NCBI GenBank assembly: GCA_964343805.1
Contig: CAYFLR010000003.1
Coordinates: 155,406 to 219,405, forward strand
Source of the DNA: CAYFLR01 sp964343805
Lineage (GTDB): Bacteria > Bdellovibrionota_B > Oligoflexia > CAYFLR01
Direction of reading: 5' to 3'
Length of the DNA stretch: 64,000 bases
Shown: piece by piece, positions 25,454 to 34,134 of the stretch
Layout of the letters: the number at the start of each line of letters is the position of its first letter
How positions within the stretch are numbered: the first letter of the stretch is position 1
Made by a program: the position numbers and the translations under genes
The notes under the pieces: generated by a model
The model's database searches: none
Seen by the model: the letters and a program-made list of their open reading frames with translations, nothing else
What the model was told of the DNA's origin: nothing

Positions 25454-25487
25454 TGCCTTGGGGAAGTAATTCCTCAGGGCATTTTTT
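25454..25487 (+). terminator. Attenuator between precursor and maturase genes
   Basis: TGCCTTGGGGAA and TTCCTCAGGGCA pair over 12 positions (two G-U pairs) around a GTAA loop, followed directly by six T. It starts 11 bases after the precursor stop. This is the layout that lets most transcripts stop after a RiPP precursor so that the peptide is made in excess over its maturase. Confidence 0.85.
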
Positions 25488-25503
25488 GTTTGAGGAGAAA
25501 AAA

Positions 25504-26805
25504 ATGTGTGGCTCTAAATTGTACCAATTAAAAAATTATGCCGGAGAAAAAGAGGTGGCTTTTTATGTTCCTTCTTCTATGCAGTTATTCACCTGTGAGA
25601 AGGATAAAGCCAAAGATGCCGAAGAAAACTTTAAATCAGAGGAAGACGCTATTCCCGTTATGGGGCTAGATCAACCGGGGAAAAAAGTTGTGATCAATAT
25701 GGCTAATACCTGTAATTTAAAATGTAAATATTGTTTTGCCGATCATGGTACCTATCAGAGAGAAGTAAGAGCCACCCTATCAGCATCTGCTGCAACAAAA
25801 ATAATTAAAGAATTAAAAAGTGAAGACAAACCTTTAGGAAAGGTTATCTTCTTTGGCGGCGAGCCTTTATTGAATTATAAACAAATGAAAAAGATCTGCG
25901 AAAACCTCGCCTTTAAAACTGAAAATTTCTATATGGTAACCAATGGGACCATCCTTAATGATGAAGTGGTTCAGTTGATTAAAAATTATAAAATCATTAC
26001 CACCATCAGTTACGACGGAGTCAATGATATCAATGATCTCCATCGAGGAGATGGAACCGCCTCCAAAGTAGATAACTTTATAGGTACTTTGCTTGGCAGT
26101 GGGATTCCAAAAAAGCAAATCGCCATTTTATGTGTCTATACTCCAAAACATATAGAAGCAGGTTATTCCCATGAAGGTGTCAAAAAGCAGATCGAAAAAA
26201 AGTACCCCGGTGTGGAAGTTATTATCCAAGATGTGGATGGAAGAGCTGCCAAGCTGGGACAACAGTTTATCTTTACCAATGAAAATATAGAAGAGTTTAA
26301 CCAGAAGTTTTTTACAGAGGTTGAGGAAAACCTTAAATTGGAAGATCAGATATGGTTACCTGAAGTTTATCGTATTGTTCGCACCTTCTTAATGAAAGAA
26401 CGAACTAATGTTTTTTGTAACGATTTAAGCAAAGATACCATGGCTTATGATTACGATGGTAAAAAATACATCTGCCAAATGTTCTGGGGCGAAAAAGATT
26501 TCGAACTTAAGAACTCTGAACCCTACAGTGATCTTACTGAATATCTCAATAGCAAAAATAATTATGATGAGTGTCAATCTTGTTTTGCTAAAGATTACTG
26601 CTCTGACTGTATCAAAGGAATGAATGTCTTGAAAAAAGAAGACGTAAAAACAGTGAAGCTTCGTCAATGTGATTTTGTAAAGAAAATATCAGACTTGGTA
26701 TTATCCAGGCTTACCGAAATTCTAGCAGATGATGAAAGATTAGCCGCCTTGAAAAAACAATTTATCAAGAATGTCGATTACTATACCAACACATACTATG
26801 CCTAA
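25504..26805 (+). CDS. Radical SAM/SPASM peptide maturase
   Basis: A protein of 433 residues. The SAM 4Fe-4S motif CNLKCKYC is at residues 70-77 and GGEP at 118-121. A SPASM-type C-terminal domain supplies auxiliary cluster cysteines: FCND, YICQMFWG, ECQSCFAKDYCSDC and a final RQC. The first 65 residues may form a peptide-recognition region. I start at the ATG at 25504, eight bases after GAGGAG, rather than the frame start at 25453, which falls inside the attenuator. Enzymes of this class make thioether or carbon-carbon links in RiPPs. Gene order makes the upstream 39-residue peptide the obvious substrate (inference). Confidence 0.92.
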   Translation: MCGSKLYQLKNYAGEKEVAFYVPSSMQLFTCEKDKAKDAEENFKSEEDAIPVMGLDQPGKKVVINMANTCNLKCKYCFADHGTYQREVRATLSASAATKIIKELKSEDKPLGKVIFFGGEPLLNYKQMKKICENLAFKTENFYMVTNGTILNDEVVQLIKNYKIITTISYDGVNDINDLHRGDGTASKVDNFIGTLLGSGIPKKQIAILCVYTPKHIEAGYSHEGVKKQIEKKYPGVEVIIQDVDGRAAKLGQQFIFTNENIEEFNQKFFTEVEENLKLEDQIWLPEVYRIVRTFLMKERTNVFCNDLSKDTMAYDYDGKKYICQMFWGEKDFELKNSEPYSDLTEYLNSKNNYDECQSCFAKDYCSDCIKGMNVLKKEDVKTVKLRQCDFVKKISDLVLSRLTEILADDERLAALKKQFIKNVDYYTNTYYA

Positions 26806-26823
26806 GTATAAAGAGAGTAAACT

Positions 26824-28398
26824 ATGAAAGAAATTTTGATTCACTTTTTTAAAACCTATAAAAAGCCTCAAATCTTAATGATATTAGGAGCAATACTGGT
26901 GGTAGCCGCAGACCTGTATTACAAGTACATGGTCAAAATACTCATAGATGATATTTTAATTAAAGAGCAGTTTAATGAATTTTATCTGTGGTGTCTCTAT
27001 GCAGGAGCTTTGCTCACGGCCAGCTTTATTTTGACCTACCTTTATTACTACGTACTGATCAAAAGATATACGATCCAAGTGGTTTTTGATCTTAGAAAAC
27101 TCATGTTAAAGAATGTTCTCAATCGCTCTTTCCTTAACTTTATCAAAATAGATCAAAGCTACTATATCAATAAAGTGATGGAAGATGCAGAGCGATTGGG
27201 TGAGTATGTAAATGTGTTTTGGTATGTTCTTTTTTCTAATACCCTGAGGTTTGTAATTACTTTGGGAGTCTTATTTTGGTTAAGTCCGGAGCTCACCATT
27301 TCAATTCTAGTTATAATTCCTCTTTACTACATTTTTATAAAATGGAGTCGCAGATTTTTGGAAGAGATGACTAAAGCAGAGCGTAAAGAGAGTGATGGTT
27401 TTTACCAGCTATTAACTCAAACTTTAGCTGGCTTTAAACTGATTAAAGTTTTTCAAAAAGAGAAATTTTTCCAAAATAAAGTCAAAGAGCAAAGCGATCT
27501 TTGGCAAGGAAAAAAGGTTAAACTATTTTTGGTTCAAGAGATGTTTTCCATGGCCGGAAGCTATATTTCTTCATTGGCTCCCTTGGTCACTTTGGCATTT
27601 GGAACCTATTTGATCATGCAGGGTAATTTGAGTATCGGAAAGTTAATGACCTTTTATATCATTATGGGAGATCTTTATATTCCATTGGATGAACTTTTTC
27701 GCTTTCTTACCAACAAGAATGCTATAAAACCCATATTTGAAAGAAACTTAGATCTCTTATCTTTGAAGAGTTCATCTCGATCAAAAGTAAAAAACTCTTG
27801 CCAGCAAGAAGGGCTCATGGTTAAAGCCAGCCAATTAAATTTTTCCTTTGGTGATAAAAAGATCATTTCTGATTTTAACTGTGAACTAGATAAAGGGAAA
27901 CTTTACTGTCTTACTGGCAGGAATGGCAGTGGGAAAAGTACTCTCTTTAATTTGATAGCAGATCTTTATCCTACCAAAAAAGATGAGCTCCAGGTGAGTC
28001 AATCGGTGGCTATTGCAGAACAAACTCCTATTCTTTTTAACGGCACCCTGGATGAGAATCTTTGGTTTGATCATCCGGACAAAATGAACGAGCATCTTAT
28101 GAACCTATTTAATATAGAGGAGTTAAAAGAGAAAACAGAGAATCAATATGACGGAAATAATCTATCTGGTGGGGAAAAACAGAGAGTTTCACTGGTGAGA
28201 GCTCTTTCTAGTGAAAAAGATATAATTCTATTGGATGAGCCCACCACATACTTAGATAATCATTATATCCAAGCTTTGAATCAGAGCATTGAAGAACTCA
28301 TTAAGCAAGGTAAAACTATCCTTTGCATCTCTCATGATCCTGATTTTATTAGTCGTGCAACTGAGACCTTACAATTACCTAGTCAGCAATCAATTTAA
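26824..28398 (+). CDS. ABC exporter (fused membrane and ATPase domains) of the RiPP cassette
   Basis: A protein of 524 residues, shorter than the usual 570-600. The N-terminal 300 residues carry about six hydrophobic segments. The ATPase domain has Walker A GRNGSGKST, signature LSGGEKQR, Walker B IILLDEPTTYLD and the switch His in CISHD. There is no N-terminal C39 peptidase domain, so the leader must be removed by another protease or left on. It begins 18 bases after the maturase stop with GAGAG upstream. The likely cargo is the modified peptide. Its 3' end overlaps the convergent FeoB-associated gene by four bases. Confidence 0.9.
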   Translation: MKEILIHFFKTYKKPQILMILGAILVVAADLYYKYMVKILIDDILIKEQFNEFYLWCLYAGALLTASFILTYLYYYVLIKRYTIQVVFDLRKLMLKNVLNRSFLNFIKIDQSYYINKVMEDAERLGEYVNVFWYVLFSNTLRFVITLGVLFWLSPELTISILVIIPLYYIFIKWSRRFLEEMTKAERKESDGFYQLLTQTLAGFKLIKVFQKEKFFQNKVKEQSDLWQGKKVKLFLVQEMFSMAGSYISSLAPLVTLAFGTYLIMQGNLSIGKLMTFYIIMGDLYIPLDELFRFLTNKNAIKPIFERNLDLLSLKSSSRSKVKNSCQQEGLMVKASQLNFSFGDKKIISDFNCELDKGKLYCLTGRNGSGKSTLFNLIADLYPTKKDELQVSQSVAIAEQTPILFNGTLDENLWFDHPDKMNEHLMNLFNIEELKEKTENQYDGNNLSGGEKQRVSLVRALSSEKDIILLDEPTTYLDNHYIQALNQSIEELIKQGKTILCISHDPDFISRATETLQLPSQQSI

Positions 28399-28556
28399 CA
28401 AGATGAGGTCTCCTTTTGATAACCGGCACATTTGGATGAAGGGCAAGATGTGCATCGGTACTTCGAAGTTGTGATTTGACGAATCTTTTTGTATACCACA
28501 CTCAAAAGATATCCTGCTGTAATAAGAAGGATGACTCCTACAATAATATTTTGCAT
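28395..28556 (-). CDS. FeoB-associated Cys-rich membrane protein, 53 residues
   Basis: One transmembrane helix (residues 3-21) is followed by a basic stretch and CTSCPSSKCAGY with a C-terminal Cys. This is the layout of the FeoB-associated Cys-rich proteins (PF12669) found after feoB in many bacteria. It is the last gene of the iron operon, 57 bases after feoB, with AGGGAAAG before the ATG and a hairpin upstream. The role is unsettled in the family; it may help iron handling at the FeoB channel or bind metal. Confidence 0.85.
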   Translation of the reverse strand: MQNIIVGVILLITAGYLLSVVYKKIRQITTSKYRCTSCPSSKCAGYQKETSSC

Positions 28557-28571
28557 ATGTTACTTTCCCTA

Positions 28572-28601
28572 CCGGAAAGATAACATCCTTGTTCTTTCCG
28601 G
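28572..28601 (-). other. Intercistronic hairpin after feoB
   Basis: CCGGAAAGA and TCTTTCCGG make a perfect 9-base-pair stem with a 12-base loop between feoB and the small Cys-rich gene. No T-run follows on the minus strand, so an RNA-processing or stability element is more likely than a terminator. Confidence 0.55.
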
Positions 28602-28612
28602 ATGATAATTAA

Positions 28613-30814
28613 TTAAAATCCCAAAAATGTTCCAACTTGAAACACTAAGGTAGCTAAAGAAAAAGCAAGAATCGTGTTAAATACCATGGAAAAGGCTCCC
28701 CATTTCCATGATCCTGCCTCTTTAGCTAGACAGGCCACTGTTACAAAACAGGGAGCATAAAAAATGGTAAACACGATTAAAACTAGGGCTAAAAGCGGGG
28801 TCCATCCAGCTGCTACTAGCCTATTTCCAAGATTACCGGTTTCTTCGGGATCGATATCAGATCCTAAAGAGTAAGCAGTTCCTAAAGTGGTTACAATTAC
28901 CTCTTTGGCAGCAAATCCGCCCACCAGGGCAATATTGGTGCGCCAATCAAGGCCGGCAAATTTACTGATGCTTTCTAGGGCCAGACCGATTTGTCCGGCC
29001 ACTGAATTTTTTAAACTGAGTTCAGCTTCCTGGGCTGAAATTGTTTGAATCTTATTTTGAACTACGGCATAGCTGGTGGGAACACTTTCACCCGCTTCAA
29101 TTTTTTGTTGAATGGCAGCCGGAACATTTTGCATTGCGGCTTGTTTGGCCATAGCAAACTGCATCTCTTCTTGCTCAGATAAGCCGGGAAAAGTCATAAG
29201 AGCCCAGAGGAAGATCGATATACCTAAAATCATAGTTCCCGCTTTGCGGATATAGCCCCAAGTTCTCTCCCAGGTGTGAATAAATAAACCTTGGATTGTG
29301 GGTAAACGATAAGGGGGGAGCTCCATTACAAAGGGAGTGGATTCTCCTTTTACCACGGTTTGGCGGAGCATTTTTGCTACGATCAGTGCTCCTAACCAGG
29401 CAAAGATGGTAATCCCCATCATAATTGCTGCTTTGTTGGCAGTGAAAAAAGTTCCAACTAAGAGTGCGAACACGGGAAGCTTGGCTCCGCAGTTCATGAA
29501 GGGTGCTGTTAAAATGGTGGCCAACCTTTCCCGTCGCGACTTTAAAGTCCGACTGGCCATAACACCTGGTACCGCACATCCTCCGGCGATTCCTCCTGAT
29601 ACGATATAAGGCATGACAGAGCTACCATGCAGACCAAAAATTTGGAAAACTTTATCGAGCATATAGGCTACTCGGGCCAGATAGCCACTGTCTTCGAGGA
29701 AGGAGATCCCTAAAAACATAAAGGCTATGAGAGGAACAAAACCAAGGACACCTCCTACACCATCAATGATTCCTGAAACAATCAGTGATTTTAGTAAACC
29801 ATCGGCCATGCTGCCATCTACGGTGGCACCTAACCATCCAAAGAATGACTCGAGCCAACCAACAGGTGCTTCACTGGCACTAAAGGTAAATTGATAGAGT
29901 CCAAAAAATACTCCCAACATAATTACTGGTCCTACGAGCCGATTGGTAAGAACCTTGTCGATTAAATCAGACTTAATCAAACGATCATCATTATTAAAGG
30001 AGATTACATCATCTTTTAAAATCGATCGGATATGACCATAACGATAGTCTGCAACCAAGCTTTCGGTTTCCATATCCATCGTCTTCAAAAGATGATCTTC
30101 CAACTTCATAGAGATGAGTCTTAACTTATTAGAAATAATGGGGTCTCTTTCTTCCCCCAGTTCTAATAACTGTTTATCCTTTTCCAGGTACTTTAAAGCA
30201 ATCCAACGAGTGGGGTAAGTTTCCGTAAGAAACTCATTTTCATTAATTAGAGTTGCCATAGAGAGTAGGGCCCGATCTATATCAGTCCCATAAGAGATAT
30301 GACGAGTGGATGGCTCTACATCGGTGGGAATTGAAAGAGCTTTATCCATGAGAAGCTCTTTTCCTTCGCCACTCCGTGCGATGGTAGATATGACTGGAAC
30401 TCCTAAACTCTTAGAAAGATGATCCCGGTCAATTTCGATACCTCTTCTCTTTGCCACATCCATCATATTGAGAGCTATACAAACAGGAATTCCCATCTCC
30501 ATAAATTGTAAAGTGAGATAGAGATTTCGCTCTAAATTAGAAGCATCTACAATGTTAACCACCACCTGAGGTTTCTCTTTTACAATATAGTCCCGTGCCA
30601 CCACTTCTTCCAAAGAATAGGCTGATAGAGAGTAGGTTCCGGGGAGATCGACAATTTCATATTTGATGCCATTATGGGTGTAATATCCCTTTTTTTTCTC
30701 TACCGTAACTCCAGGGTAGTTCCCTACATGTTGACGTGATCCGGTGAGGGCATTAAAAAGGGTGGTTTTTCCAGAGTTAGGATTTCCTGCAAGAGCGATG
30801 GTTCCGGCTGTCAT
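28613..30814 (-). CDS. feoB: Ferrous iron transporter FeoB
   Basis: A protein of 733 residues. The N-terminal G domain has G1 GNPNSGKTT (10-18), G3 DLPGTYS and G4 NMMD. Two Gate-type membrane regions follow, with SGGIAGGCAVPGVMASRT and FMNCGAKLPVFALLV, the conserved Cys-containing sequences of the Fe(II) pathway. The protein moves Fe2+ into the cytoplasm, with GTP hydrolysis linked to transport. Its ATG overlaps the feoA stop by one base (TGATG). A spacer with many Ala and Gln residues (about 555-610) separates membrane segments. Confidence 0.97.
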   Translation of the reverse strand: MTAGTIALAGNPNSGKTTLFNALTGSRQHVGNYPGVTVEKKKGYYTHNGIKYEIVDLPGTYSLSAYSLEEVVARDYIVKEKPQVVVNIVDASNLERNLYLTLQFMEMGIPVCIALNMMDVAKRRGIEIDRDHLSKSLGVPVISTIARSGEGKELLMDKALSIPTDVEPSTRHISYGTDIDRALLSMATLINENEFLTETYPTRWIALKYLEKDKQLLELGEERDPIISNKLRLISMKLEDHLLKTMDMETESLVADYRYGHIRSILKDDVISFNNDDRLIKSDLIDKVLTNRLVGPVIMLGVFFGLYQFTFSASEAPVGWLESFFGWLGATVDGSMADGLLKSLIVSGIIDGVGGVLGFVPLIAFMFLGISFLEDSGYLARVAYMLDKVFQIFGLHGSSVMPYIVSGGIAGGCAVPGVMASRTLKSRRERLATILTAPFMNCGAKLPVFALLVGTFFTANKAAIMMGITIFAWLGALIVAKMLRQTVVKGESTPFVMELPPYRLPTIQGLFIHTWERTWGYIRKAGTMILGISIFLWALMTFPGLSEQEEMQFAMAKQAAMQNVPAAIQQKIEAGESVPTSYAVVQNKIQTISAQEAELSLKNSVAGQIGLALESISKFAGLDWRTNIALVGGFAAKEVIVTTLGTAYSLGSDIDPEETGNLGNRLVAAGWTPLLALVLIVFTIFYAPCFVTVACLAKEAGSWKWGAFSMVFNTILAFSLATLVFQVGTFLGF

Positions 30815-31047
30815 CAGTGTACCTCCACATCAATTAGATCTGCTTCTGAATTTCTGAGTGTAAGAGTAAATCCTCTTAATTTAAGAGCGACCGGATCGTT
30901 TAACGGAGCTCTTCCCACTACTTTGATCTCAGTACCGGGAACAAGTCCCATATCTCGGATTCTTCGTCCCAACTCACCTTTGGCGCTAATAGAGTTGATA
31001 ATACCAGATTGTTCACTTTTCATTTTTCTCAAATTCATGATTTCCAT
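30814..31047 (-). CDS. feoA: FeoA, SH3-like partner of FeoB
   Basis: A protein of 77 residues with the FeoA core SAKGELGRRIRDMGLVPGTEI and VALKLRGFTLTLRNSEA. It acts in the cytoplasm to support FeoB. GGAG precedes the ATG, the gene lies 12 bases after the Fur-type regulator and overlaps feoB by one base. Confidence 0.95.
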   Translation of the reverse strand: MEIMNLRKMKSEQSGIINSISAKGELGRRIRDMGLVPGTEIKVVGRAPLNDPVALKLRGFTLTLRNSEADLIDVEVH

Positions 31048-31059
31048 AATATTATTCTC

Positions 31060-31401
31060 CTAGCTAGCGGGTTGCAAATTCACGACCTTTTTACAATGCA
31101 TACAAAAAAAGCTGTCCTGAAGTTCGCTACCACCAGCATAAACATATCTTGTTTGTCGATTGGTAATCCCTGTGACATGTAGAAATTGAGCCTGCTTTAA
31201 TAACGATAGCGTCCGATAAATTGTAGCTCTAGAAATACCAAGCTGTTGTTTCTCAATGGCTTGGATGAGTTCTTCGGCATTAAAGCTCCCCTGCCATTTT
31301 TTTATCATCTCAAAAGCTTGATCCCTGGCTTGGGAAAGGGACAGACCATGCTCTTTTAAGTACTTCCTAAACCTTTCCTTATCTTGTAGGGCATAGCTCA
31401 T
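31060..31401 (-). CDS. Short Fur-family regulator lacking most of the dimerisation domain
   Basis: The winged-helix half is complete: LSQARDQAFEMIKKW, FNAEELIQAIEKQQLGISRATIYRTLSLLKQ. It is followed by FFCMHCKKVVNL, the first CxxC and strand of the second domain, then the protein stops at 113 residues. Typical Fur proteins are 130-150 and continue with the second CxxC and the helix that completes the dimer interface. The stop is not caused by a nearby frameshift that I can see. It is the first gene of the feo operon and lies downstream of two Fur-like boxes, so iron-responsive autoregulation is likely. Whether a half-length C-terminal domain dimerises is unknown. Confidence 0.85.
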   Translation of the reverse strand: MSYALQDKERFRKYLKEHGLSLSQARDQAFEMIKKWQGSFNAEELIQAIEKQQLGISRATIYRTLSLLKQAQFLHVTGITNRQTRYVYAGGSELQDSFFCMHCKKVVNLQPAS

Positions 31402-31467
31402 ATTTCACCTCTCTAATGATAGTTGGGCTCGGTACCTGGCTCCGAGGATACACTAAAACTTGTAAAA

Positions 31468-31482
31468 TGAGACTCTATCTCA
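31468..31482. promoter_or_regulatory. Fur-box-like operator 1
   Basis: TGAGACTCTATCTCA is a 15-base site with perfect outer arms TGAGA/TCTCA, close to the 7-1-7 Fur box. It lies just downstream of the proposed -10 of the fur-feo promoter. Confidence 0.6.
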
Positions 31483-31495
31483 ATAAGCTTATTCT

Positions 31496-31524
31496 AAGTT
31501 ACCGTTAATTTGTTAAATCGTCAA
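31496..31524 (-). promoter_or_regulatory. Probable promoter of the fur-feoAB operon
   Basis: On the minus strand TTGACG and TAACTT are separated by 17 bases and bracketed by the two Fur-like boxes. The -35 is strong; the -10 is moderate. Confidence 0.5.
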
Positions 31525-31541
31525 TTATATTGTGGGTATAT

Positions 31542-31556
31542 TGAGACGGGTTCTCA
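31542..31556. promoter_or_regulatory. Fur-box-like operator 2
   Basis: TGAGACGGGTTCTCA repeats the TGAGA/TCTCA arms of operator 1 with the same 5-base centre length, 59 bases further upstream of the operon. Confidence 0.6.
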
Positions 31557-31580
31557 TATGTGGGTTTTTTGATATATCTA

Positions 31581-32366
31581 TCAGTCGGGAATGAGGCTTT
31601 TTAAATGAAGTGAAAAGGTGGCTGTGGTTCCTTTTTTATACTGAGAACTCAAAGAGAATTTGCCTCCCATGCACTCAACTAAGCTCTTCGCTATGGGTAA
31701 ACCGAGCCCCACGCCTCTCTTATTGGTGTTTTTATCTGTCCTTCTTTCAAGGGGAAAGGTCATGATATTTTTCATCTTTTCTGGGTTGATGCCAATGCCT
31801 TGATCACAGATGGAAACCTGAATGTGATTTATATCATAAGGGAGGGAATCAATGTTATTCAGGGTTCGGGATTTTAGGTAAATAGCGATTTTCCCTCGAG
31901 AGAGGGAGTATTTTATAGCGTTATCGAGTAGATTATTGAGTATTTGTTTAACTTTGTCCTTATCTCCTTTAACTATAGATGGGAAGCCGCCGGCTTTAAA
32001 GATAGAGACTTTAACCTTTTTCCGCATGATTTTAAGCGATAACACGTCCAAAACTTGCTCCAGTTGGTCATGAAAATTAAATTCCTGATCTTCACAGTTG
32101 GTAGATTGTGAATCTAGGCCATTGTACCTTTTTAAATCGTTCATAACTCTGAACAGGGTGGAAGTACTATCTTTAATACGCTCTTGGTATTCGGATTTCT
32201 CAGTTTGTTCTAGGTTTTCGGATTGGGAGAGAAGACCGGCAAAGCCGATTATGGAATGTAGAGGAGTTGTTATTTCATGACTCAGATCATCGAGAAACTG
32301 TTGCTGATTGTTGTCTGTGGCAGCACAGTCTGAGTGTTTTTGATAGTTGCATTGTTTGTCATTCAT
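31581..32366 (-). CDS. Soluble sensor histidine kinase
   Basis: A HisKA H-box, LSHEITTPLHSIIGF (phospho-His near residue 31), is followed by an HATPase_c domain with N-box NNLLDNAIKYS, G1 DQGIGI and G2 GVGLGLPIAKSL. There is no membrane segment or sensory domain: only about 25 hydrophilic residues precede the H-box. It must receive its signal from a partner protein. No response regulator gene is adjacent, so it is an orphan kinase. It is divergent from the next kinase gene across 287 bases in which I see no other gene. Confidence 0.9.
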   Translation of the reverse strand: MNDKQCNYQKHSDCAATDNNQQQFLDDLSHEITTPLHSIIGFAGLLSQSENLEQTEKSEYQERIKDSTSTLFRVMNDLKRYNGLDSQSTNCEDQEFNFHDQLEQVLDVLSLKIMRKKVKVSIFKAGGFPSIVKGDKDKVKQILNNLLDNAIKYSLSRGKIAIYLKSRTLNNIDSLPYDINHIQVSICDQGIGINPEKMKNIMTFPLERRTDKNTNKRGVGLGLPIAKSLVECMGGKFSLSSQYKKGTTATFSLHLKSLIPD

Positions 32367-32653
32367 TTTTTTACCTACAGTGATTAAAATTAGCTCAGTT
32401 AGTCATCCTCCTTTCTATAACTACAACTTCATACCCTCTTCTATTGCTCATCATTTTCAGTTTGTCAACGAGCTTTTGTGGTTTTTTCAAAGTTATTAAG
32501 AAATCTTTAACTGGGTTAAATAATTAGAGGCAAAATATTATTATTTAATAAATGTTAAGGAGATTTTCGATGCCAAATTTTCCCTTCCCTTAATTGAAGG
32601 CTTCAGATAGTATAACTTTCGGAGCAATCTGATGAATCAAATATTTAGGTGAA

Positions 32654-34015
32654 ATGAAACTAAAATTATTTACCGGTTTTGGCCTCATTACCTTTTTTAT
32701 TCTTCTGGTGGGAGGGTTTTCCCTTTTTCATGTGCGGGATCTCTCAGATCAGGTAAGAAAACTCTATACCCATCCTTTTAAAGTTAGTAATCTGGTGCGA
32801 GAAATAAAAATCCAGATAGTGATGATGCACCGTGATATGAAGGATGTGGTTCTCAGTCCGGCCACAAAGAGATACGCTATTTTGAGAAAGGTGGACCAAA
32901 GAGAGTCAATGGTTTTGGAGCATTTTGATCGTGTTTCAATGCTGTTTCTTGGCGATCAGCAAAAACTGCTGAATTTTAGAGATGAGTTTATAGAATGGAA
33001 AGTCATTCGCTCCAAGGTGGTAAAAGCATTAAAAGAGGACCGAGTTGAAGATGCAGCTGCTGTAACCAAAAATGAAGGCGCTGATTATGTAGCAGAGCTG
33101 CTCTTTCAAAGTTCGTCATTTATAGAATTTGCTAATTCTAAGGCAAAAAGTTTTTATGATCATTCCAATGCTTCTATGCATAGGGGCGAATTACTATTAA
33201 TTCTAGGCACTTTAGTAGGTATTCTATTATCCTTTGTAACCGGTTACTTTATTACCATCTATATTATAAAGTCTGCTAAAAAGAAAGATATTATGCAGGC
33301 TCAATTGGTACAATCATCTAAGCTTGCCTCTCTGGGGACATTAGCCTCAGGTGTTGCTCATGAATTAAATAATCCCCTTGCTATTATTACAGGTCAAGTA
33401 TACCTACTCAAACATTTTGGCAAGGATTCCAGTTTTGAAGAACGGCTAGAAGAATTGGAACAGTCGGCCCGTCGTATGGAGAAAATTGTAGGTAACCTAC
33501 GATCCTATGCACGTGAATCAAAAGCGGAAGATTGGACGGAAATTGATATTGTGACTTCTTTTAAGAACGCCTTAGGTTTCTTAAAAACTCAATTGTCTTT
33601 AGAAGGGATCCAGGTGAGTACCTCCTTTCCTGATGAACCTGTTCACATATTAGGTGACACTGTTCAATTAGAAAGTGTTTTTCAAAATTTAATTGTTAAC
33701 AGCAATGACGCTTTTAGCGAGATTATAGATAATAGAGAGAAGAAAATTTCCATAAAGGTTCGGACCTCCTGCGATCGAGTTGTCTTTGAGTATCAAGATA
33801 ATGCCATCGGCATCCCTGCCCCCATTTTGGAAAAGGTTTTTGATCCATTCTTTACCACTAAGGAAACAGGCAAAGGCACAGGCATCGGCCTCTCTATATC
33901 TAAAAATATTATCGATTCCCATAAAGGCACCATAAATGCTACCAGCACTGAAGGGAAGGGGAGTCTATTTACTCTCCATTTTCCTCGGGTCAAGGTGAGT
34001 TCAGTTCCTGTTTAA
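32654..34015 (+). CDS. Membrane sensor histidine kinase with a periplasmic four-helix-bundle sensor
   Basis: Two transmembrane segments (about residues 6-24 and 182-204) bracket a helical periplasmic domain of about 155 residues, the size of a 4HB/MCP-like sensor. The H-box is ASGVAHELNNPLAIITG (about 232), typical of ZraS/NtrB-like kinases. The ATPase part has LIVNSNDAF, DNAIGIP and GKGTGIGLSISKNII. No HAMP domain is obvious and no response regulator is next to it. It probably senses an envelope or small-molecule signal; the ligand is unknown. Confidence 0.9.
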   Translation: MKLKLFTGFGLITFFILLVGGFSLFHVRDLSDQVRKLYTHPFKVSNLVREIKIQIVMMHRDMKDVVLSPATKRYAILRKVDQRESMVLEHFDRVSMLFLGDQQKLLNFRDEFIEWKVIRSKVVKALKEDRVEDAAAVTKNEGADYVAELLFQSSSFIEFANSKAKSFYDHSNASMHRGELLLILGTLVGILLSFVTGYFITIYIIKSAKKKDIMQAQLVQSSKLASLGTLASGVAHELNNPLAIITGQVYLLKHFGKDSSFEERLEELEQSARRMEKIVGNLRSYARESKAEDWTEIDIVTSFKNALGFLKTQLSLEGIQVSTSFPDEPVHILGDTVQLESVFQNLIVNSNDAFSEIIDNREKKISIKVRTSCDRVVFEYQDNAIGIPAPILEKVFDPFFTTKETGKGTGIGLSISKNIIDSHKGTINATSTEGKGSLFTLHFPRVKVSSVPV

Positions 34016-34134
34016 CAACCAATTAACCCATCAATAGTTTCTATACCTTAATAATAAAATTAAACTTATCCGTCAGCTGCCGATAAGAGAGTTGATAAGA
34101 TGAACTCTATGAAAACAGTGAGTTATTTGGTGTA

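Noticed and set aside
25453..25503. Upstream extension of the radical SAM gene
   Set aside because: It would place the start inside the attenuator hairpin and has no ribosome binding site; the ATG at 25504 follows GAGGAG.
28572..28601. Terminator after feoB
   Set aside because: No T-run on the minus strand follows the stem, and a genuine feo-associated gene lies downstream.
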